Counted from the first letter of the stretch, positions 1 to 12,116 are shown. The stretch: 64,000 nt of DNA from an uncultured Bacteroidaceae bacterium (GCA_905235575.1 CAJOLZ010000007.1:1-64000), one strand, 5' to 3'. The notes: a model not told the origin generated them from the letters alone. Numbers and translations: made by a program.

Positions 1-108
1 TTTGTTGTGCTCTGTAGCACGGTACATGAGATATACTTTCTGTTTCTGAGCCGACACAAATGCGATGCTCATAAAGAGCAATGCGGCAAATAAGATTGAA
101 CGTTTCAT
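1..108 (-). CDS. Secreted protein, N-terminal part (runs off the left edge)
   Basis: Thirty-six codons are visible, read leftwards from an ATG at 106-108. They encode a classical signal peptide: MKRS, then a hydrophobic stretch (ILFAALLFMSIAFV), then SA|QKQ as the likely signal peptidase I site near residue 20, and a start of mature protein reading KVYLMYRATEHNK. Nothing in this fragment identifies a family. A well-formed Bacteroidetes promoter lies at 189-219, so the gene starts its own transcript with an untranslated leader of about 75 bases. The export signal is clear; the function is unknown from this fragment. Confidence 0.75.
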   Translation of the reverse strand, partial: MKRSILFAALLFMSIAFVSAQKQKVYLMYRATEHNK

Positions 109-188
109 CTTGGAAAGAATTTAAGGTTAAACTAACTCTGTTATCTATTCTATAGCTATAGCTCTATAGTTTTTCTATTCTCTGTGGG

Positions 189-219
189 CAAAGATATAGA
201 GTTTTTCCGAACATGCAAA
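189..219 (-). promoter_or_regulatory. Bacteroidetes housekeeping promoter for the leftmost gene
   Basis: On the minus strand TTTG (216-219) is followed by 19 bases and then TATCTTTG (189-196), matching the Bacteroidetes consensus TTTG-N19-21-TAnnTTTG. The leader downstream contains a repeated CTATAG palindrome around 149-170 of unknown meaning. Confidence 0.7.
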
Positions 220-408
220 AGAAAATGCAATCTTTTATCGAATTTTATGATTATTTATATTAACAGACTGTTATACAAGCTACTAATTAGGGGGGGGTAA
301 CACATCCTGCTGCACCTTGTATTTACATGAATTACAATAGGGGAAATCCTGAAAATATCGTGCAGGGTTCGACGGAAGCGCGGATAAAGTCGCATATGTT
401 CGGAAATC

Positions 409-720
409 GGAAGATTGCAAAAAAAGAGCCGTCGCGAGGGGCTCGAAACGGGGTGTGAGATGCTGTGAGAATGGATGTCTTTCGCTGCGACGGCGTGTGC
501 ATCGCGAAACGACGATTTTCTAACCGCTTGATTATCAATACTTGTGAATTTTGCGTCTTGTCGTTCTTCCCAGAAAAATATCGGCTGGAACGCAGTCCTG
601 CTGAAAACACACTGTGGTGCGACGGCTGTCGCAACGTGGTGCGTCATGCGACGAAACACGTTGCGCCGCCCGAAATTCATTTCAGAAACGAAATACGCAG
701 AGAAAAATGTCAGATTTATT
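409..720 (+). repeat. Dispersed ~310-bp element, copy 1 (full length, direct)
   Basis: The copy begins GGAAGATT (409-416). Shared blocks follow: a GTGAGAATGGATG block near 467, CTTGATTATCAATACTTG near 528, then the GC-rich palindromic core at about 606-660 (units of TGTGGTGCGACGG and GTCGCAACGTGGTGCG), and an AT-rich end near 720. The same order of blocks is found at 25813-26126, 31413-31726 and, inverted, at 51251-51552. Frames that cross it are not conserved between copies. It fills most of the 109-747 gap, which otherwise holds only the promoter and leader of the leftmost gene. Confidence 0.8.
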
Positions 721-747
721 TGCCTTTCCACAGAGACGGCGCTGCAT

Positions 748-792
748 AAAAAAAGCTCCCGAGCGAGAGGAGTTTCTCGCCCGGGAGCTTTG
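748..792 (-). terminator. Rho-independent terminator of the rpoBC operon
   Basis: On the minus strand, just after the rpoC stop codon, AGCTCCCGGGCGAGA pairs with TCTCGCTCGGGAGCT around a short loop and is followed by a run of seven T. This is a strong intrinsic terminator ending the ribosomal-protein/RNA-polymerase transcript. Confidence 0.9.
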
Positions 793-818
793 GATGTTAC
801 TTTGTCGCGGAGGACGTC

Positions 819-3800
819 TTAAATGTCGTCTTCGAAGTCGAGTATCGTTTTGCGGCTGGCCATCACGCGGTCGAAGTCGTCACGCGAACCTACCACAATC
901 TTTTCAAACTCGCGCAGACCCGTGCCGGCTGGTATCAGATGACCGCAGATTACGTTCTCCTTCATACCCTCCAGACGGTCGGTCTTGCCCTTGATGGCAG
1001 CCTCGTTGAGCACCTTGGTGGTCTCCTGGAACGAGGCGGCGGACATGAAGCTGTTGGTCTGGAGTGCGGCACGTGTGATGCCTTGCAGTATCTGGATGGA
1101 GGTTGCGGGCACAGCGTCGCGCACTTGCACAAGCTGGAGGTCTTTACGTTTGAGGAGCGAGTTCTCGTCGCGGAGACGGCGCGCTGTTACAATCTGTCCG
1201 CGCTGCATGGTCTCGGAATCGCCTGCATCGGTGACAACCTTCTTGCCCCAGATGCGGTCGTTCTCCTCAGCAAACTCCTGCTTGTCCACGACTTCCTGCT
1301 CGAGGAAGTGTGTATCGCCGGGCTCGTCGATCTGCACCTTGCGCATCATCTGACGTACGATGACCTCGAAGTGCTTGTCGTTGATCTTCACACCCTGCAG
1401 ACGGTACACGTCCTGAATCTCGTTGACGATGTATTCCTGCACGGCCGTGGGGCCCTTGATGGCCAGGATGTCGGCAGGCGTTACTGCGCCGTCGGAGAGA
1501 GGTGTTCCGGCACGTACGTAGTCGTTCTCCTGCACAAGTATCTGCTTGCTGAGGGGCACGAGGTACTTGCGCACGTCGCCCACCTTGCTGGTGATGATGA
1601 TTTCGCGATTGCCGCGCTTCAGCTTTCCGAAGGATATCTCGCCGTCAATCTCGGCCACGACGGCAGGATTGCTCGGGTTGCGCGCCTCGAAGAGTTCGGT
1701 GACGCGAGGCAGACCACCGGTGATGTCGCCGGCACCGCCGATGACACGCGGTATCTTCACGAGCACGTCGCCAGCCTTCACGGTCTGTCCGTCCTCCACT
1801 GCGATGTGGCCGCCAATGGGGAAGTTGTATGTGCGGATGAGCTCGCCGTTCTCGTCGAGGATGTGTGCTGCGGGAATCTTACCCTTGTCACGCGACTCGA
1901 TGATGATGAGCTCGCGCAGACCGGTGGTCTCGTCGGCCTCGACACGATAGGTGACACCCTCGATGACGTCCTCGTACTGGATGCGTCCCGACTTCTCGGT
2001 AACGATGGTGGCATTGAAGGGGTCCCACTTGGCAACAACGTCGCCCTTGGAGACCGTTTCGCCGTCTTTCTTGTAGAGAGTACTGCCGTAGGGGAGGTTC
2101 TGGGTAAGGAGGATAATGCCTGTGTTGACATCCACGAACCTTACCTCGGCCAGACGACCTACGACAATCATGGCAGCCTTGCCCTCTTCGTCGACGATGT
2201 CCACGGTACGCAGTTCCTCGAACTCAACACGTGCATCGTACTTGGCCTTTATCATGGCATTGGCTGCAGCGTTACCAGCCACACCACCGGCGTGGAAGGT
2301 ACGCAACGTAAGCTGTGTACCAGGCTCACCGATAGACTGTGCGGCGATGACACCCACGGCCTCACCCTTCTGTACCATGCGGCTGGTGGCGAGGTTGCGT
2401 CCGTAACACTTCATGCAGACACCCTTCTTGCACTCACAGGTGAGCACCGAACGTATCTCGACGCTCTCGATGGGGCTGTCTTCAATTTCCTGTGCCTTGG
2501 CTTCGGTTATCTCCTCACCAGCAGCACAGATGAGCTTGCCTGTGGCAGGATGGATGATGTCGTGCACGGAGACGCGACCCAGAATGCGGTCTGACAGACT
2601 GCTGATGACCTCGTCGCCGTTCTTCTGTGCTGTGCACACAAGTCCGCGCAGTGTTCCGCAGTCTTCTTCCGTGATGATGACATCGTGGCTCACATCCACC
2701 AGACGACGTGTCAGATAACCGGCATCGGCTGTCTTGAGGGCCGTATCGGCAAGACCCTTACGGGCACCGTGCGTGGAGATGAAGTATTCGAGCACGCTCA
2801 TGCCCTCCTTGAAGTTGGAGAGGATGGGGTTCTCGATGGTAAGCGGCTCGGCACCGGCCTTCTGAGGCTTTGCCATCAGACCACGCATACCAGAGAGCTG
2901 GCTGATCTGACCGGCACTACCACGGGCTCCGGAATCGAGCATCATATATACGGCATTGAAACCTTGGTCGGCTTCCTTCATGGTCTTCAGAAGAATGGCC
3001 GAGAGGTCGTTGTTGACGTGTGTCCAGGTGTCAATGACCTGATTGTAACGTTCCTTGTCGGTGATGAAGCCCATACCATATTCGGCGGCGATGCGCTCCA
3101 CCTCTTCGTTACCCTTGCGGATGAGTTCTTCTTTCTCCTTCGGGATGATGATGTCTCCGAGGTTGAACGAAAGTCCGCCTTCGTAAGCCAGACGATAACC
3201 CAGATTCTTGATACCATCCAGGAACTCGCAGGCACGAGCCACGCCGACAGCCTTGATGACATCGGTGATGATGCCACGAAGAGTCTTCTTGGAAATCACG
3301 TCGTTGAAGAAACCTACCTCCACAGGAATTATCTCGTTGGCAATCACACGACCGACGGATGTCTCGACCATGCGCTTGCCGATGGAACCGTCCTCCATGA
3401 GGTCGTCGACAACCACCTTGACTGGGGCGTGCACGTCGACCTTCTTCTCATTGTACGCAATGATGGCCTCCTCGGGACCGTAGAATGTCAGGCCGGCTCC
3501 CTTGGCACCCGGACGTATCTTTGTGATATAGTACAAACCGAGCACCATGTCCTGAGAGGGCACCGTGATGGGGGCTCCGTTGGCAGGGTTCAGAATGTTG
3601 TGCGACTGAAGCATCAGGATTTGAGCCTCGAGGATGGCCTCGTTGCTCAGAGGCAGATGCACAGCCATCTGGTCACCGTCGAAGTCGGCATTGAAGGCCG
3701 TACATGCAAGCGGATGAAGCTGGATTGCCTTGCCCTCGATCATCTTGGGCTGGAAGGCCTGAATACTCAGTCTGTGCAACGTCGGGGCACGGTTGAGCAG

Positions 3801-5108
3801 AACGGGGTGTCCCTTCATCACATACTCGAGGATATCCCAAATGATGGGTTCACGACGATCTATGATCTTCTTGGCACTCTTCACAGTCTTGACGATGCCA
3901 CGCTCGATGAGCTTGCGGATGATGAACGGCTTGTAGAGCTCGGCTGCCATCAGTTTTGGCAGGCCGCACTCGCCCATCTTCAGCTCGGGACCCACAACGA
4001 TGACGGAACGAGCCGAATAGTCGACACGCTTACCGAGCAAGTTCTGACGGAAGCGGCCCTGCTTACCCTTGAGGGAATCGGAGAGCGACTTGAGCGGACG
4101 GTTGCTGTCGGTCTTCACTGCACTGCTGCGGCGGCTGTTGTCGAACAGACTATCGACAGCCTCCTGCAACATACGTTTCTCGTTGCGCAGAATGACATCG
4201 GGAGCCTTGATCTCAATGAGTCTCTTCAGACGATTGTTGCGGATGATTACTCGACGATAGAGGTCGTTGAGGTCACTGGTTGCAAAACGTCCGCCATCCA
4301 GCGGCACCAAAGGACGCAGTTCGGGAGGAATGACGGGCAGGATGCTCATAATCATCCATTCGGGCTTATTGCGCCCACGGCTGGCACGGAAACTTTCGAC
4401 GACCTGAAGACGCTTGAGGGCCTCGTTCTTGCGCTGCTGAGCAGAATCCTGACTGGCAGCATCGCGCAATTCGTACGAAAGAGAATCCAAATCGAGGTTC
4501 TTCAGCAGGTCGAAGATAGCCTCGGCGCCCATCTTGGCGATAAACTTGTTCGGGTCGCTATCGTCCAAATATGCGTTGTTCTGCGGAATCTTATCCAATA
4601 CATTCTGATATTCTTCCTCAGAGAGTAAGTCGAGCTTTGCCAAAGGCATATCGGGGTCGTCGGCCATCACACCCGGCTGGATAACGACGTAACGCTCGTA
4701 GTAGATGATAGAATCGAGTTTCTTGGTGGAAAGGCTCAGCAGATAGCCAATCTTGTTGGGCAATGAACGGAAATACCATATATGAGCCACAGGCACCACA
4801 AGCTGGATATGTCCACTACGCTCGCGACGGACCTTTTTCTCTGTAACCTCTACACCGCAGCGGTCGCAGACAATGCCCTTGTAACGTATGCGCTTGTACT
4901 TTCCGCAATGGCACTCATAGTCTTTCGTCGGACCGAAGATGCGCTCGCAGAACAATCCGTCACGCTCCGGCTTGTAGGTGCGATAGTTGATTGTCTCGGG
5001 TTTCAGGACTTCGCCATACGAACTCTCCAAGATTTCCTCCGGAGAAGCCAGACCTATGGTTATCTTGGTAAAATTGCTCTTTACCTTTGTTTCTTTCTTG
5101 AAAGCCAT
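819..5108 (-). CDS. rpoC: DNA-directed RNA polymerase subunit beta'
   Basis: The 1429-residue beta' subunit contributes the catalytic Mg2+ site and much of the DNA channel of core RNA polymerase. An N-terminal zinc-binding module (CHCGKYK, later CDRCG) is visible. The absolutely conserved NADFDGDQM loop, whose three Asp hold the catalytic magnesium, lies near residue 473. A second cysteine cluster ([13 protein letters not shown]) lies near residue 889. Length is normal for Bacteroidetes. It starts 43 bases after the rpoB stop and is followed by a strong terminator, so it is the last gene of the operon. Long open frames on the opposite strand inside it are shadows. Confidence 0.99.
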   Translation of the reverse strand: MAFKKETKVKSNFTKITIGLASPEEILESSYGEVLKPETINYRTYKPERDGLFCERIFGPTKDYECHCGKYKRIRYKGIVCDRCGVEVTEKKVRRERSGHIQLVVPVAHIWYFRSLPNKIGYLLSLSTKKLDSIIYYERYVVIQPGVMADDPDMPLAKLDLLSEEEYQNVLDKIPQNNAYLDDSDPNKFIAKMGAEAIFDLLKNLDLDSLSYELRDAASQDSAQQRKNEALKRLQVVESFRASRGRNKPEWMIMSILPVIPPELRPLVPLDGGRFATSDLNDLYRRVIIRNNRLKRLIEIKAPDVILRNEKRMLQEAVDSLFDNSRRSSAVKTDSNRPLKSLSDSLKGKQGRFRQNLLGKRVDYSARSVIVVGPELKMGECGLPKLMAAELYKPFIIRKLIERGIVKTVKSAKKIIDRREPIIWDILEYVMKGHPVLLNRAPTLHRLSIQAFQPKMIEGKAIQLHPLACTAFNADFDGDQMAVHLPLSNEAILEAQILMLQSHNILNPANGAPITVPSQDMVLGLYYITKIRPGAKGAGLTFYGPEEAIIAYNEKKVDVHAPVKVVVDDLMEDGSIGKRMVETSVGRVIANEIIPVEVGFFNDVISKKTLRGIITDVIKAVGVARACEFLDGIKNLGYRLAYEGGLSFNLGDIIIPKEKEELIRKGNEEVERIAAEYGMGFITDKERYNQVIDTWTHVNNDLSAILLKTMKEADQGFNAVYMMLDSGARGSAGQISQLSGMRGLMAKPQKAGAEPLTIENPILSNFKEGMSVLEYFISTHGARKGLADTALKTADAGYLTRRLVDVSHDVIITEEDCGTLRGLVCTAQKNGDEVISSLSDRILGRVSVHDIIHPATGKLICAAGEEITEAKAQEIEDSPIESVEIRSVLTCECKKGVCMKCYGRNLATSRMVQKGEAVGVIAAQSIGEPGTQLTLRTFHAGGVAGNAAANAMIKAKYDARVEFEELRTVDIVDEEGKAAMIVVGRLAEVRFVDVNTGIILLTQNLPYGSTLYKKDGETVSKGDVVAKWDPFNATIVTEKSGRIQYEDVIEGVTYRVEADETTGLRELIIIESRDKGKIPAAHILDENGELIRTYNFPIGGHIAVEDGQTVKAGDVLVKIPRVIGGAGDITGGLPRVTELFEARNPSNPAVVAEIDGEISFGKLKRGNREIIITSKVGDVRKYLVPLSKQILVQENDYVRAGTPLSDGAVTPADILAIKGPTAVQEYIVNEIQDVYRLQGVKINDKHFEVIVRQMMRKVQIDEPGDTHFLEQEVVDKQEFAEENDRIWGKKVVTDAGDSETMQRGQIVTARRLRDENSLLKRKDLQLVQVRDAVPATSIQILQGITRAALQTNSFMSAASFQETTKVLNEAAIKGKTDRLEGMKENVICGHLIPAGTGLREFEKIVVGSRDDFDRVMASRKTILDFEDDI

Positions 5109-5151
5109 ATCTTTTCCTAAAAATAAATATCTTGTTATGAGTGTTCGTTGA

Positions 5152-8100
5152 CTAATCTAACGTGACGCTGAGGCCAAGTCCGCAAAGTTCGTGCAGGAGC
5201 ACATTCAGAGACTCGGGAATACCAGGAGTGGGCATCGGCTCACCCTTCACGATAGCCTCGTAGGCCTTGCTGCGGCCCACTACATCATCGCTCTTGATGG
5301 TCAGGATTTCCTGCAGCACATGCGATGCGCCGAATGCCTCGATGGCCCAAACTTCCATCTCACCGAAACGCTGACCACCGTTCTGTGCCTTACCACCCAG
5401 AGGCTGCTGAGTAATCAGTGAGTACGGACCAATGCTGCGAGCATGCATCTTGTCCTCAACCATATGACCAAGTTTCAGCATGTAGGCCACACCGACAGTT
5501 GCCAACTGGTCGAAAGGCTCGCCCGTTGCACCGTCATAAAGCTGTGTAGAACAATAGCGAGGCAAACCTGCCTTATCGGTCCATTCGCACAGGTCATCCA
5601 ATGTAGCTCCGTCGAAGATGGGGGTTGCAAACTTGACGCCCAGTTTCTGACCGGCTGCACCGAGGACTGTCTCGAATATCTGACCGATATTCATACGAGA
5701 GGGCACACCTAAGGGGTTGAGTACCACATCCACAGGCGTTCCGTCGGCCATGAACGGCATATCCTCTTGGCGTACAATCTTGCTGACAATACCCTTGTTT
5801 CCATGACGTCCTGCCATCTTATCACCAACGCTCATCTTGCGCTTCTTGGCAACATAGACCTTGGCAATCTGAATGATGCCGCTGGGCAGATCGTCACCGA
5901 TATTGATGGCAAATTTCTTTCTCCAATGGTCGGTCTGCAGTTCCTTGTATTTCTTCAAGAAGTTGACAATCAACTTAGCAATCAAGGAATTGATGTGTTC
6001 GTCATTTGTCCAATCACTCAGCAGGACCTGATCAAACTTGAAATTCTTCAGCGAATTGGCAGAGATAATGCCACCCTTGGCAATCAATTCAACACCCATG
6101 TAGTCTTTTACGCCCTGACTTCTCTTGCCCTTAGTCAGTTCCACAAGCTTGTCAATCAGAATTGCCTTCAGATCTTCTTGCTTGCTGGCAAGTTCTTCGT
6201 CAATGGCAGCAACACGAATCTTATCCTGATGCTTCACATCCTTGTTCTTGACGGCACGTGAGAAGAGTTTCTTGTCGATTACGACACCACTTAACGACGG
6301 TGTAGCCTTCAACGAAGCATCCTTCACATCGCCAGCCTTGTCACCGAAGATGGCCCGAAGCAGTTTCTCTTCAGGACTGGGATCACTTTCACCTTTAGGT
6401 GTAATCTTACCAATCATGATATCACCAGGAGCCAGACGAGCTCCAATGCGGATGATACCATTCTCGTCCAAATCTTTCGTTGCTTCTTCGCTTACATTGG
6501 GGATGTCAGCCGTCAGTTCCTCCATACCACGCTTGGTTTCACGCACTTCAAGAGAGAACTCCTCGACATGAACACTGGTCAAGACATCCTCACGGACAAG
6601 ACGTTCGTTAAGTACAATGGCATCCTCATAGTTGTAACCCTTCCAAGGCATATACGCCACAAGCAGGTTCTTGCCAAGTGCCAATTCTCCATTCTGTGTC
6701 GAATAACCTTCGGTAAGAATCTGACCAGCCTTCACACGGTCACCCTTATCGCAGATGGGGCGAAGGTCGATGGTCATACTCTGGTTCGTACGACGGAACT
6801 TAGGTATGCGATATTCCTTGAGAGCGGGTTCGAAGCTAACAAATTCTTCTTCCTCAGTACGGTCGTACAAGATACGAATTGTTGTCGCATCAACATATTC
6901 AACGACACCATCGCCCTCGGCCGTAATCATGGTACGAGAGTCTTCGCAAAGCTGACGTTCTATACCTGTTCCCACAATAGGAGCCTCGGTGCGCATCAAA
7001 GGTACAGCCTGGCGCATCATGTTCGAGCCCATCAGTGCACGGTGGGCATCGTCGTGCTCCAAGAAAGGAATCAGCGCTGCAGCGATTGAAGCAATCTGCT
7101 GCGGAGCAACATCCATCAGGTTGACTTCCGTCGGCGGAACTACAGGATAATCATCGTCCTGACGACATTTTACCTTTGCGCGGATGAATGTACCATCGTC
7201 GTTCAACGGAGCGTTGCCCTGTCCGATAATCTGGTTCTCTTCCTCCTCTGCCGTCATATAGCGTATGCCCTCGTCGGAAAGATCCACGACACCATTGTTC
7301 ACCTTACGATAAGGTGTCTCTATGAAGCCCAGGTCGTTAATCTTGGCAAACACACACAGTGACGAGATAAGACCGATATTAGGACCTTCGGGCGACTCGA
7401 TGGGGCACAGACGACCATAATGAGTGTAATGCACATCGCGGACCTCGAAACCGGCTCTTTCACGCGAAAGACCGCCAGGGCCAAGAGCCGAAAGACGTCT
7501 CTTGTGCGTTACCTCGGAAAGAGGATTCGTCTGATCCATGAACTGCGAAAGGGCGTTAGTTCCGAAGAATGAATTTATCACACTGCCCATGGACTTCGAA
7601 TTAATCAGGTCTGTTGCGCTGAACACCTCATTGTCACGAACGTTCATACGTTCACGGATGGTTCTGCTCATGCGGGCAAGTCCGATTGCGAACTGGTTGG
7701 CGAGTTGTTCACCCACAGTCCTTACGCGACGGTTACTCAAATGGTCGATATCGTCGACATTTGCTTTCGAATTAACAAGCTCTATCAGATACTTGATAAT
7801 CTCGATGATATCCTCCTTTGTCAAGGCACGGACACTGATGTCTGTATCCAGATTCAGCTTGTGGTTTATCCTGTATCGGCCAACCTCACCGAGGTCATAA
7901 CGCTTCTCACTGAAGAACAGGTTATATATTACCTCGCGAGCACTGGCATCGTCAGCAGCATCAGCATTACGCAACTGACGATAAATATATCTGATAGCCT
8001 CAATCTCGCTGTTAGATGTATCTTTCTGGAGAGTATTGAAAATAATCGAATAGTCAGAAGATTGACCATCCTCCTTGTGTATCAGGATTGTCGGCACGTT

Positions 8101-8964
8101 GCTGTCAAGAATGAGGGCAATGTTCTCCTCCGTGAGTTCGCTTTCACGTTCGAGTACGACTTCAAAGCGCTCCATGGAAACAACCTCACCAGTTTCCTCA
8201 TCCGCAAAGTCCTCAATCCAGCTCTTCAGGACACGAGCGGCCAACTTGTGTCCGATGTATTTTTTCAAATTTGCCTCTGTAACCTGTACTTCCTCAGCCA
8301 AGTCGAATATCTGAAGAATATCCTTATCGTTTTCATAACCGATGGCACGCAGAAGTGTCGTTACAGGCAATTTCTTCTTACGATCGATATACGCATACAT
8401 GACATTATTAATGTCTGTAGCGAACTCGATCCAGCTTCCCTTGAACGGAATAATACGAGCCGAATACAGTTGGGTTCCGTTCGAATGAATACTACTGCCA
8501 AAGAATACGCCGGGAGAGCGGTGCAACTGAGAAACCACTACACGCTCAGCACCGTTAATCACAAACGTACCGTTGTGAGTCATGTAGGGGATGTTTCCCA
8601 GGAAGACGTCCTGCACCTTGGTCTCGAAGTCCTCATGATCGGGATCAGTGCAGTAAAGCTTCAGCATAGCTTTCAGGGGGACACTGTATGTCAAACCCCT
8701 TTCAAGACATTCCTCCACCGTATAGCGAGGTGGATCAATGTAATAATCCAGGAACTCCAATACAAAGTTGTTCCGCGTGTCAGCAATGGGGAAGTTCTCA
8801 GAGAAAACTTTGTAGAGGCCATCGTTCTTTCGTTCTTCGGGAGGAGTATCCAACTGAAGGAAATCCTTGAAAGACTTCAACTGCACTTCCAGAAAATCGG
8901 GATACGGCATCGGATTCTTTACGGAAGCGAAATTAACTCTTTGATCAATAATATTAGAAGCCAT
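5152..8964 (-). CDS. rpoB: DNA-directed RNA polymerase subunit beta
   Basis: The 1270-residue beta subunit forms the other half of the RNA polymerase active-site cleft and the rifampicin pocket. Family landmarks include [20 protein letters not shown] in the rifampicin region and [17 protein letters not shown] near residue 1050. The C-terminus reads [12 protein letters not shown]. It sits between rplL and rpoC in the standard bacterial order. A hairpin-bearing spacer of about 100 bases separates it from rplL, where transcription of the polymerase genes could be reduced relative to the ribosomal-protein genes. Confidence 0.99.
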   Translation of the reverse strand: MASNIIDQRVNFASVKNPMPYPDFLEVQLKSFKDFLQLDTPPEERKNDGLYKVFSENFPIADTRNNFVLEFLDYYIDPPRYTVEECLERGLTYSVPLKAMLKLYCTDPDHEDFETKVQDVFLGNIPYMTHNGTFVINGAERVVVSQLHRSPGVFFGSSIHSNGTQLYSARIIPFKGSWIEFATDINNVMYAYIDRKKKLPVTTLLRAIGYENDKDILQIFDLAEEVQVTEANLKKYIGHKLAARVLKSWIEDFADEETGEVVSMERFEVVLERESELTEENIALILDSNVPTILIHKEDGQSSDYSIIFNTLQKDTSNSEIEAIRYIYRQLRNADAADDASAREVIYNLFFSEKRYDLGEVGRYRINHKLNLDTDISVRALTKEDIIEIIKYLIELVNSKANVDDIDHLSNRRVRTVGEQLANQFAIGLARMSRTIRERMNVRDNEVFSATDLINSKSMGSVINSFFGTNALSQFMDQTNPLSEVTHKRRLSALGPGGLSRERAGFEVRDVHYTHYGRLCPIESPEGPNIGLISSLCVFAKINDLGFIETPYRKVNNGVVDLSDEGIRYMTAEEEENQIIGQGNAPLNDDGTFIRAKVKCRQDDDYPVVPPTEVNLMDVAPQQIASIAAALIPFLEHDDAHRALMGSNMMRQAVPLMRTEAPIVGTGIERQLCEDSRTMITAEGDGVVEYVDATTIRILYDRTEEEEFVSFEPALKEYRIPKFRRTNQSMTIDLRPICDKGDRVKAGQILTEGYSTQNGELALGKNLLVAYMPWKGYNYEDAIVLNERLVREDVLTSVHVEEFSLEVRETKRGMEELTADIPNVSEEATKDLDENGIIRIGARLAPGDIMIGKITPKGESDPSPEEKLLRAIFGDKAGDVKDASLKATPSLSGVVIDKKLFSRAVKNKDVKHQDKIRVAAIDEELASKQEDLKAILIDKLVELTKGKRSQGVKDYMGVELIAKGGIISANSLKNFKFDQVLLSDWTNDEHINSLIAKLIVNFLKKYKELQTDHWRKKFAINIGDDLPSGIIQIAKVYVAKKRKMSVGDKMAGRHGNKGIVSKIVRQEDMPFMADGTPVDVVLNPLGVPSRMNIGQIFETVLGAAGQKLGVKFATPIFDGATLDDLCEWTDKAGLPRYCSTQLYDGATGEPFDQLATVGVAYMLKLGHMVEDKMHARSIGPYSLITQQPLGGKAQNGGQRFGEMEVWAIEAFGASHVLQEILTIKSDDVVGRSKAYEAIVKGEPMPTPGIPESLNVLLHELCGLGLSVTLD

Positions 8965-9011
8965 TTAAACTTGATTTGTTGACTCGTAAAAGTATATAGA
9001 CACAAAAAGGC

Positions 9012-9061
9012 AAAGAACCCTCTACCAGAGGATCCTTTACCATATTACCTGAGTTTCAGGT
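9012..9061 (-). other. Two hairpins in the rplL-rpoB spacer (possible attenuator)
   Basis: Just after the rplL stop the minus strand carries a 6-bp hairpin ACCTGA/TCAGGT (9047-9061), then an 11-bp hairpin with two G-U pairs and a 3-base loop (9013-9037), followed by a short T-rich stretch. Partial termination or RNA processing between L7/L12 and beta is known in other bacteria; here it is inferred from position and structure only. Confidence 0.5.
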
Positions 9062-9068
9062 GTTAAGC

Positions 9069-9446
9069 TTATTTCAACTCTACCTCGGCACCAGCCTCTT
9101 CGAGAGTCTTCTTCAGAGCCTCAGCGTCAGCCTTGGGAAGACCTTCCTTCAGTGTGCTGGGAGCACCGTCGACGAGTTCCTTAGCCTCTTTCAGACCAAG
9201 GCCACAAGCCTCCTTAACAGCCTTCACAACCTGCAGTTTCTGAGCGCCAGCGCTCTTCAGAACCACGTCAAAGTCAGTCTTCTCTTCCTCTGCGGGTGCA
9301 GCAGCAGCTGCAGGACCAGCGGCAACAGCAACAGCTGCAGCTGCGGGCTCAATTCCATACTCATCCTTCAGGATGGTTGCCAACTCATTAACTTCTTTAA
9401 CTGTCAAGTTTACCAACTCTTCAGCAATAGCTTTCAAATCTGCCAT
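9069..9446 (-). CDS. rplL: 50S ribosomal protein L7/L12
   Basis: This is the acidic, alanine-rich stalk protein that recruits translation factors, 125 residues. The start is the ATG of [14 protein letters not shown]; a TTG three codons upstream is unlikely. The N-terminal dimerisation helix is followed by an Ala/Pro-rich hinge ([17 protein letters not shown]) and the C-terminal globular domain ([13 protein letters not shown] through AGAEVELK). It follows rplJ by 58 bases, the usual L10-L12 pairing. Confidence 0.97.
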   Translation of the reverse strand: MADLKAIAEELVNLTVKEVNELATILKDEYGIEPAAAAVAVAAGPAAAAAPAEEEKTDFDVVLKSAGAQKLQVVKAVKEACGLGLKEAKELVDGAPSTLKEGLPKADAEALKKTLEEAGAEVELK

Positions 9447-9504
9447 TTTATTCAAATTTTTATTTGTTTGTTACTTTGTTTTATTTATGCGGCCGAGAGC
9501 TTTA

Positions 9505-10029
9505 TTATTCGCCTCTTTCGCCCAGAGTCTTCAGAACTCCATGAATTGTATTCTGTCCAGACTGAAGTGCAGACAGAACATTCTTGGCCGGAGACTGCAG
9601 CAGAGCAACAATCTCAGCGATAACCTCATTCTTGCTCTTGATGGAGCAGAGAACATCAAGTTGATTAGCACCAACATAGATACCTTCCTCGGCATAGGCG
9701 GCTTTCAGCTCAGGCTTAGTAACCTTCTTGCTAGCAAGGTCCTTCAACATCTTGGCGGGTGCATTTGCGACTTCGGTAAACAGGACAGCGGTGGTGCCTT
9801 TCAGAGCGGGATAAATCGCCTCGAAATCCACACCAGTTGCTTCCAGAGCCTTTCTCATCAGGGTGTTCTTAACAACAACCATCTTCAGATTAGTCTGGAA
9901 ACACTTGCGACGCAAAGCACTCGTCTGGGAAGCATTCATACCCTCCACGTCTACCAGATAGAAGTGGGGATACTGTTGCAACAACTCTCCCAGTTGGGCT
10001 ACTACTACATTCTTATCTTCCTTTCTCAT
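9505..10029 (-). CDS. rplJ: 50S ribosomal protein L10
   Basis: The stalk base protein anchors L7/L12 dimers to 23S rRNA; 174 residues. The start is the ATG of MRKEDKNVVVAQL; an in-frame TTG four codons earlier is less likely because L10 proteins begin with this lysine-rich helix. The C-terminal helix that binds L12 is present. It follows rplA by 14 bases in the rplKAJL order. Confidence 0.96.
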   Translation of the reverse strand: MRKEDKNVVVAQLGELLQQYPHFYLVDVEGMNASQTSALRRKCFQTNLKMVVVKNTLMRKALEATGVDFEAIYPALKGTTAVLFTEVANAPAKMLKDLASKKVTKPELKAAYAEEGIYVGANQLDVLCSIKSKNEVIAEIVALLQSPAKNVLSALQSGQNTIHGVLKTLGERGE

Positions 10030-10043
10030 GATTCTTCTCAAAT

Positions 10044-10742
10044 TTAGATTTCCTCAGTAGCCTTAGGATCAATCTTGATACCACGACTCATAGTACTGGA
10101 AAGATAAATACTCTTGATGTACGTACCTTTGGCTGCAGCGGGTTTCAGCTTTACAATGGTTGCAATGAACTCCTTGGCGTTCTGAGCTATCTGCTCAGCC
10201 GTGAAGGAAACCTTGCCCACAGAGGTGTGAACGATTCCGGTCTTGTCAACCTTGAAATCAATCTTACCTTGCTTTACCTCGCGTATGGCCTTAGCCACGT
10301 CCATCGTTACAGTTCCACTCTTGGGGTTGGGCATCAAGCCACGCGGACCGAGGATACGGCCCAGTGCACCAATCTTACCCATGATGGCCGGCATAGTGAT
10401 GATAACATCAATGTCAGTCCATCCACCCTTAATCTTCTCGATATACTCATCGAGACCTACATAGTCAGCGCCAGCTTCCTTTGCAGCAGTTTCAGCATCG
10501 GGTGTACAGAGGCACAGCACTCGTGTAACCTTACCAGTTCCGTTGGGCAGTGAAACCACGCCACGTACCATCTGGTTGGCCTTACGAGGGTCTACGCCCA
10601 GTCGCACGTCGATATCCACAGAAGCATCAAACTTGGTCGTGGTGATTTCCTTCACCAGAGCCGCAGCTTCTTTCAGAGTGTATGCTTTCCCTGCTTCAAT
10701 CTTGTCAGCCACCAACTTTTGGTTTTTTGTCAGCTTACTCAT
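10044..10742 (-). CDS. rplA: 50S ribosomal protein L1
   Basis: This is the L1-stalk protein, 232 residues, normal length. It shows the family blocks [29 protein letters not shown] and [16 protein letters not shown]1 often represses translation of its own operon by binding a mimic of its rRNA site; no such leader was identified with confidence here. It lies 17 bases after rplK. Confidence 0.97.
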   Translation of the reverse strand: MSKLTKNQKLVADKIEAGKAYTLKEAAALVKEITTTKFDASVDIDVRLGVDPRKANQMVRGVVSLPNGTGKVTRVLCLCTPDAETAAKEAGADYVGLDEYIEKIKGGWTDIDVIITMPAIMGKIGALGRILGPRGLMPNPKSGTVTMDVAKAIREVKQGKIDFKVDKTGIVHTSVGKVSFTAEQIAQNAKEFIATIVKLKPAAAKGTYIKSIYLSSTMSRGIKIDPKATEEI

Positions 10743-10759
10743 TTTAATTGAAGTTTTAA

Positions 10760-11200
10760 TTATTTACCAGGGAATTCACCCTTTACTGTGATACCCATAC
10801 TTCTTGCGGTACCTGCTACCAAAGACATCGCAGACTCCACGGTAAAACAGTTGAGGTCGGGCATCTTGTCCTGTGCGATGGCACGAACCTGATCCCATGT
10901 GACTTCAGCCACTTTCTTACGGTTGGGTTCTGCCGAGCCGCCTTTGACCTTTGCTGCCTCCATCAACTGTATTGCCACGGGAGGAGTCTTGACAACGAAG
11001 TCATACGACTTGTCCGTGTAATACGTGATAACCACAGGAAGTACCTTGCCGGCCTTGTCCTGAGTTCTGGCGTTGAATGCCTTGCAGAAATCCATAATGT
11101 TGATTCCCTTGGAACCGAGAGCCGGACCCACTGGAGGTGATGGATTTGCAGCGCCGCCTTTAATCTGTAATTTGATTAATCCAGCAACTTCTTTAGCCAT
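10760..11200 (-). CDS. rplK: 50S ribosomal protein L11
   Basis: L11 is the GTPase-centre protein, 146 residues. The N-terminal proline-rich loop ([24 protein letters not shown]) and the C-terminal rRNA-binding domain ([10 protein letters not shown]) are clear. It follows nusG by 58 bases with no visible promoter between, so it is probably co-transcribed with secE-nusG. Confidence 0.97.
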   Translation of the reverse strand: MAKEVAGLIKLQIKGGAANPSPPVGPALGSKGINIMDFCKAFNARTQDKAGKVLPVVITYYTDKSYDFVVKTPPVAIQLMEAAKVKGGSAEPNRKKVAEVTWDQVRAIAQDKMPDLNCFTVESAMSLVAGTARSMGITVKGEFPGK

Positions 11201-11258
11201 TTGTTTTTTCTTTAATTATTGTATATATTCCCGAAGCGTGGCACACGTAACAGATGCG

Positions 11259-11813
11259 CTACTGCTTCTCTACTTGCATAAAACCGAGCTCCAAGGGTGT
11301 CTTGCGCCCAAAGATCTTGACCATTACTTTCAGCTTCTTCTTTTCGCTATTCACCTCCTCGATGACTGCAACAAATCCGCTGAAGGGGCCTTCGGTGACT
11401 TTCACACTTTCGCCCACTTCGAAGGGGATTACCACGTCGTCGGGGATTTCTGCTATCTCGTCGATGGTACCGAGCATCTGGTTCACTTCGGCAGGACGCA
11501 GAGGCATTGGTGTCGTATTTGTCTTGGTGTCACTGAGGAAACCAAGCACGTTAGGTACATTACGCAGGATGGGCTGAACCTCTCCGACAAGCTCTGCTTC
11601 TACGAAGACATAGCCGGCAAAGCGGTTCTTCTCCTTCACCACACGCTTGCCATTGCGCACGGCAACGACTTTTTCTGTAGGAATGAGCACCTGAGACACA
11701 TGCTTGGCCAGTTCTTTGTCCTGGCTTATCAAGGTATCAATGTACTCTTTAACCTTGCCTTCCTTTCCACTGATGGCACGCATGACGTACCACTTCATTT
11801 CAGTTTCAGCCAT
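11259..11813 (-). CDS. nusG: Transcription termination/antitermination factor NusG
   Basis: NusG couples RNA polymerase to ribosomes and Rho; 184 residues. The N-terminal NGN domain begins [21 protein letters not shown], and the C-terminal KOW domain contains [26 protein letters not shown]. It lies between secE and rplK, the usual bacterial arrangement, 18 bases after secE. Confidence 0.97.
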   Translation of the reverse strand: MAETEMKWYVMRAISGKEGKVKEYIDTLISQDKELAKHVSQVLIPTEKVVAVRNGKRVVKEKNRFAGYVFVEAELVGEVQPILRNVPNVLGFLSDTKTNTTPMPLRPAEVNQMLGTIDEIAEIPDDVVIPFEVGESVKVTEGPFSGFVAVIEEVNSEKKKLKVMVKIFGRKTPLELGFMQVEKQ

Positions 11814-11831
11814 TTCCTAACTCAGAAGCGT

Positions 11832-12023
11832 TTAGCGTAAAAGACCATAAATACCCTCCATACCCGATTGGAATATGAAGTCCATAGCGAAAATTACCAG
11901 CGCAATGCATAGGGAAGCGGTTAATACTAAAATTGCGCTGTTCATAAGTTCTAAACGTGTTGGCCACGTGGTCTTATGTACAAGTTCTTCGTATGATTCC
12001 TTACAATACTGAACGAATTTCAT
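11832..12023 (-). CDS. secE: Preprotein translocase subunit SecE
   Basis: This is the small single-span subunit that clamps SecY; 63 residues. The start is the ATG of MKFVQYCKESYEELVHKTTWPTR; longer frames run back into tRNA-Trp and are rejected. The amphipathic helix with the KTTWPTR motif is followed by one membrane helix (AILVLTASLCIALVIFAMDFIF). Its position after tRNA-Trp and before nusG is typical. Confidence 0.95.
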   Translation of the reverse strand: MKFVQYCKESYEELVHKTTWPTRLELMNSAILVLTASLCIALVIFAMDFIFQSGMEGIYGLLR

Positions 12024-12041
12024 ATCATGATAAGTTTTTTG

Positions 12042-12114
12042 CACGGGAAGAGAGGCTCGAACTCCCGACACCTGGTTTTGGAGACCAGTGCTCTACCAAC
12101 TGAGCTATTCCCGT
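12042..12114 (-). tRNA. tRNA-Trp (CCA)
   Basis: Seventy-three bases fold into a full cloverleaf. The acceptor ACGGGAA pairs with TTCCCGT, the discriminator is G, the D arm is GCTCAGTTGGTAGAGC, the anticodon loop is CTCCAAA with anticodon CCA, and the T loop is TTCGAGC. It lies between tuf and secE and belongs to their transcript. Confidence 0.97.
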
Positions 12115-12116
12115 AG

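Noticed and set aside
255..994. Several 90-158-residue frames on both strands around the first repeat element
   Set aside because: They are translations of the dispersed repeat; the frames are not conserved between the four full-length copies. Similar frames at 15566-16078, 25777-26208, 31256-31708 and 45666-46023 were left out for the same reason.
939..4628. Long open frames (551 and 647 residues) on the plus strand inside rpoC
   Set aside because: They are antisense to an unmistakable rpoC, show no family features, and arise from codon bias on the other strand. The same applies to long frames opposite rpoB, tuf, mdh, nagA, glmM, the porin, GH3, aspC, ribBA and the LptF/G gene.
9455..9455. 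Upstream alternative starts such as TTG for rplL, and similar ones for rplJ, mrdA, secE, glmM, ribBA and the lipoprotein at 18 kb
   Set aside because: They add non-family residues or run into promoters or tRNA; internal ATGs give family-typical starts. Only mreC (TTG), gldH (GTG) and the barrel gene at 43095 (GTG) need non-ATG starts.
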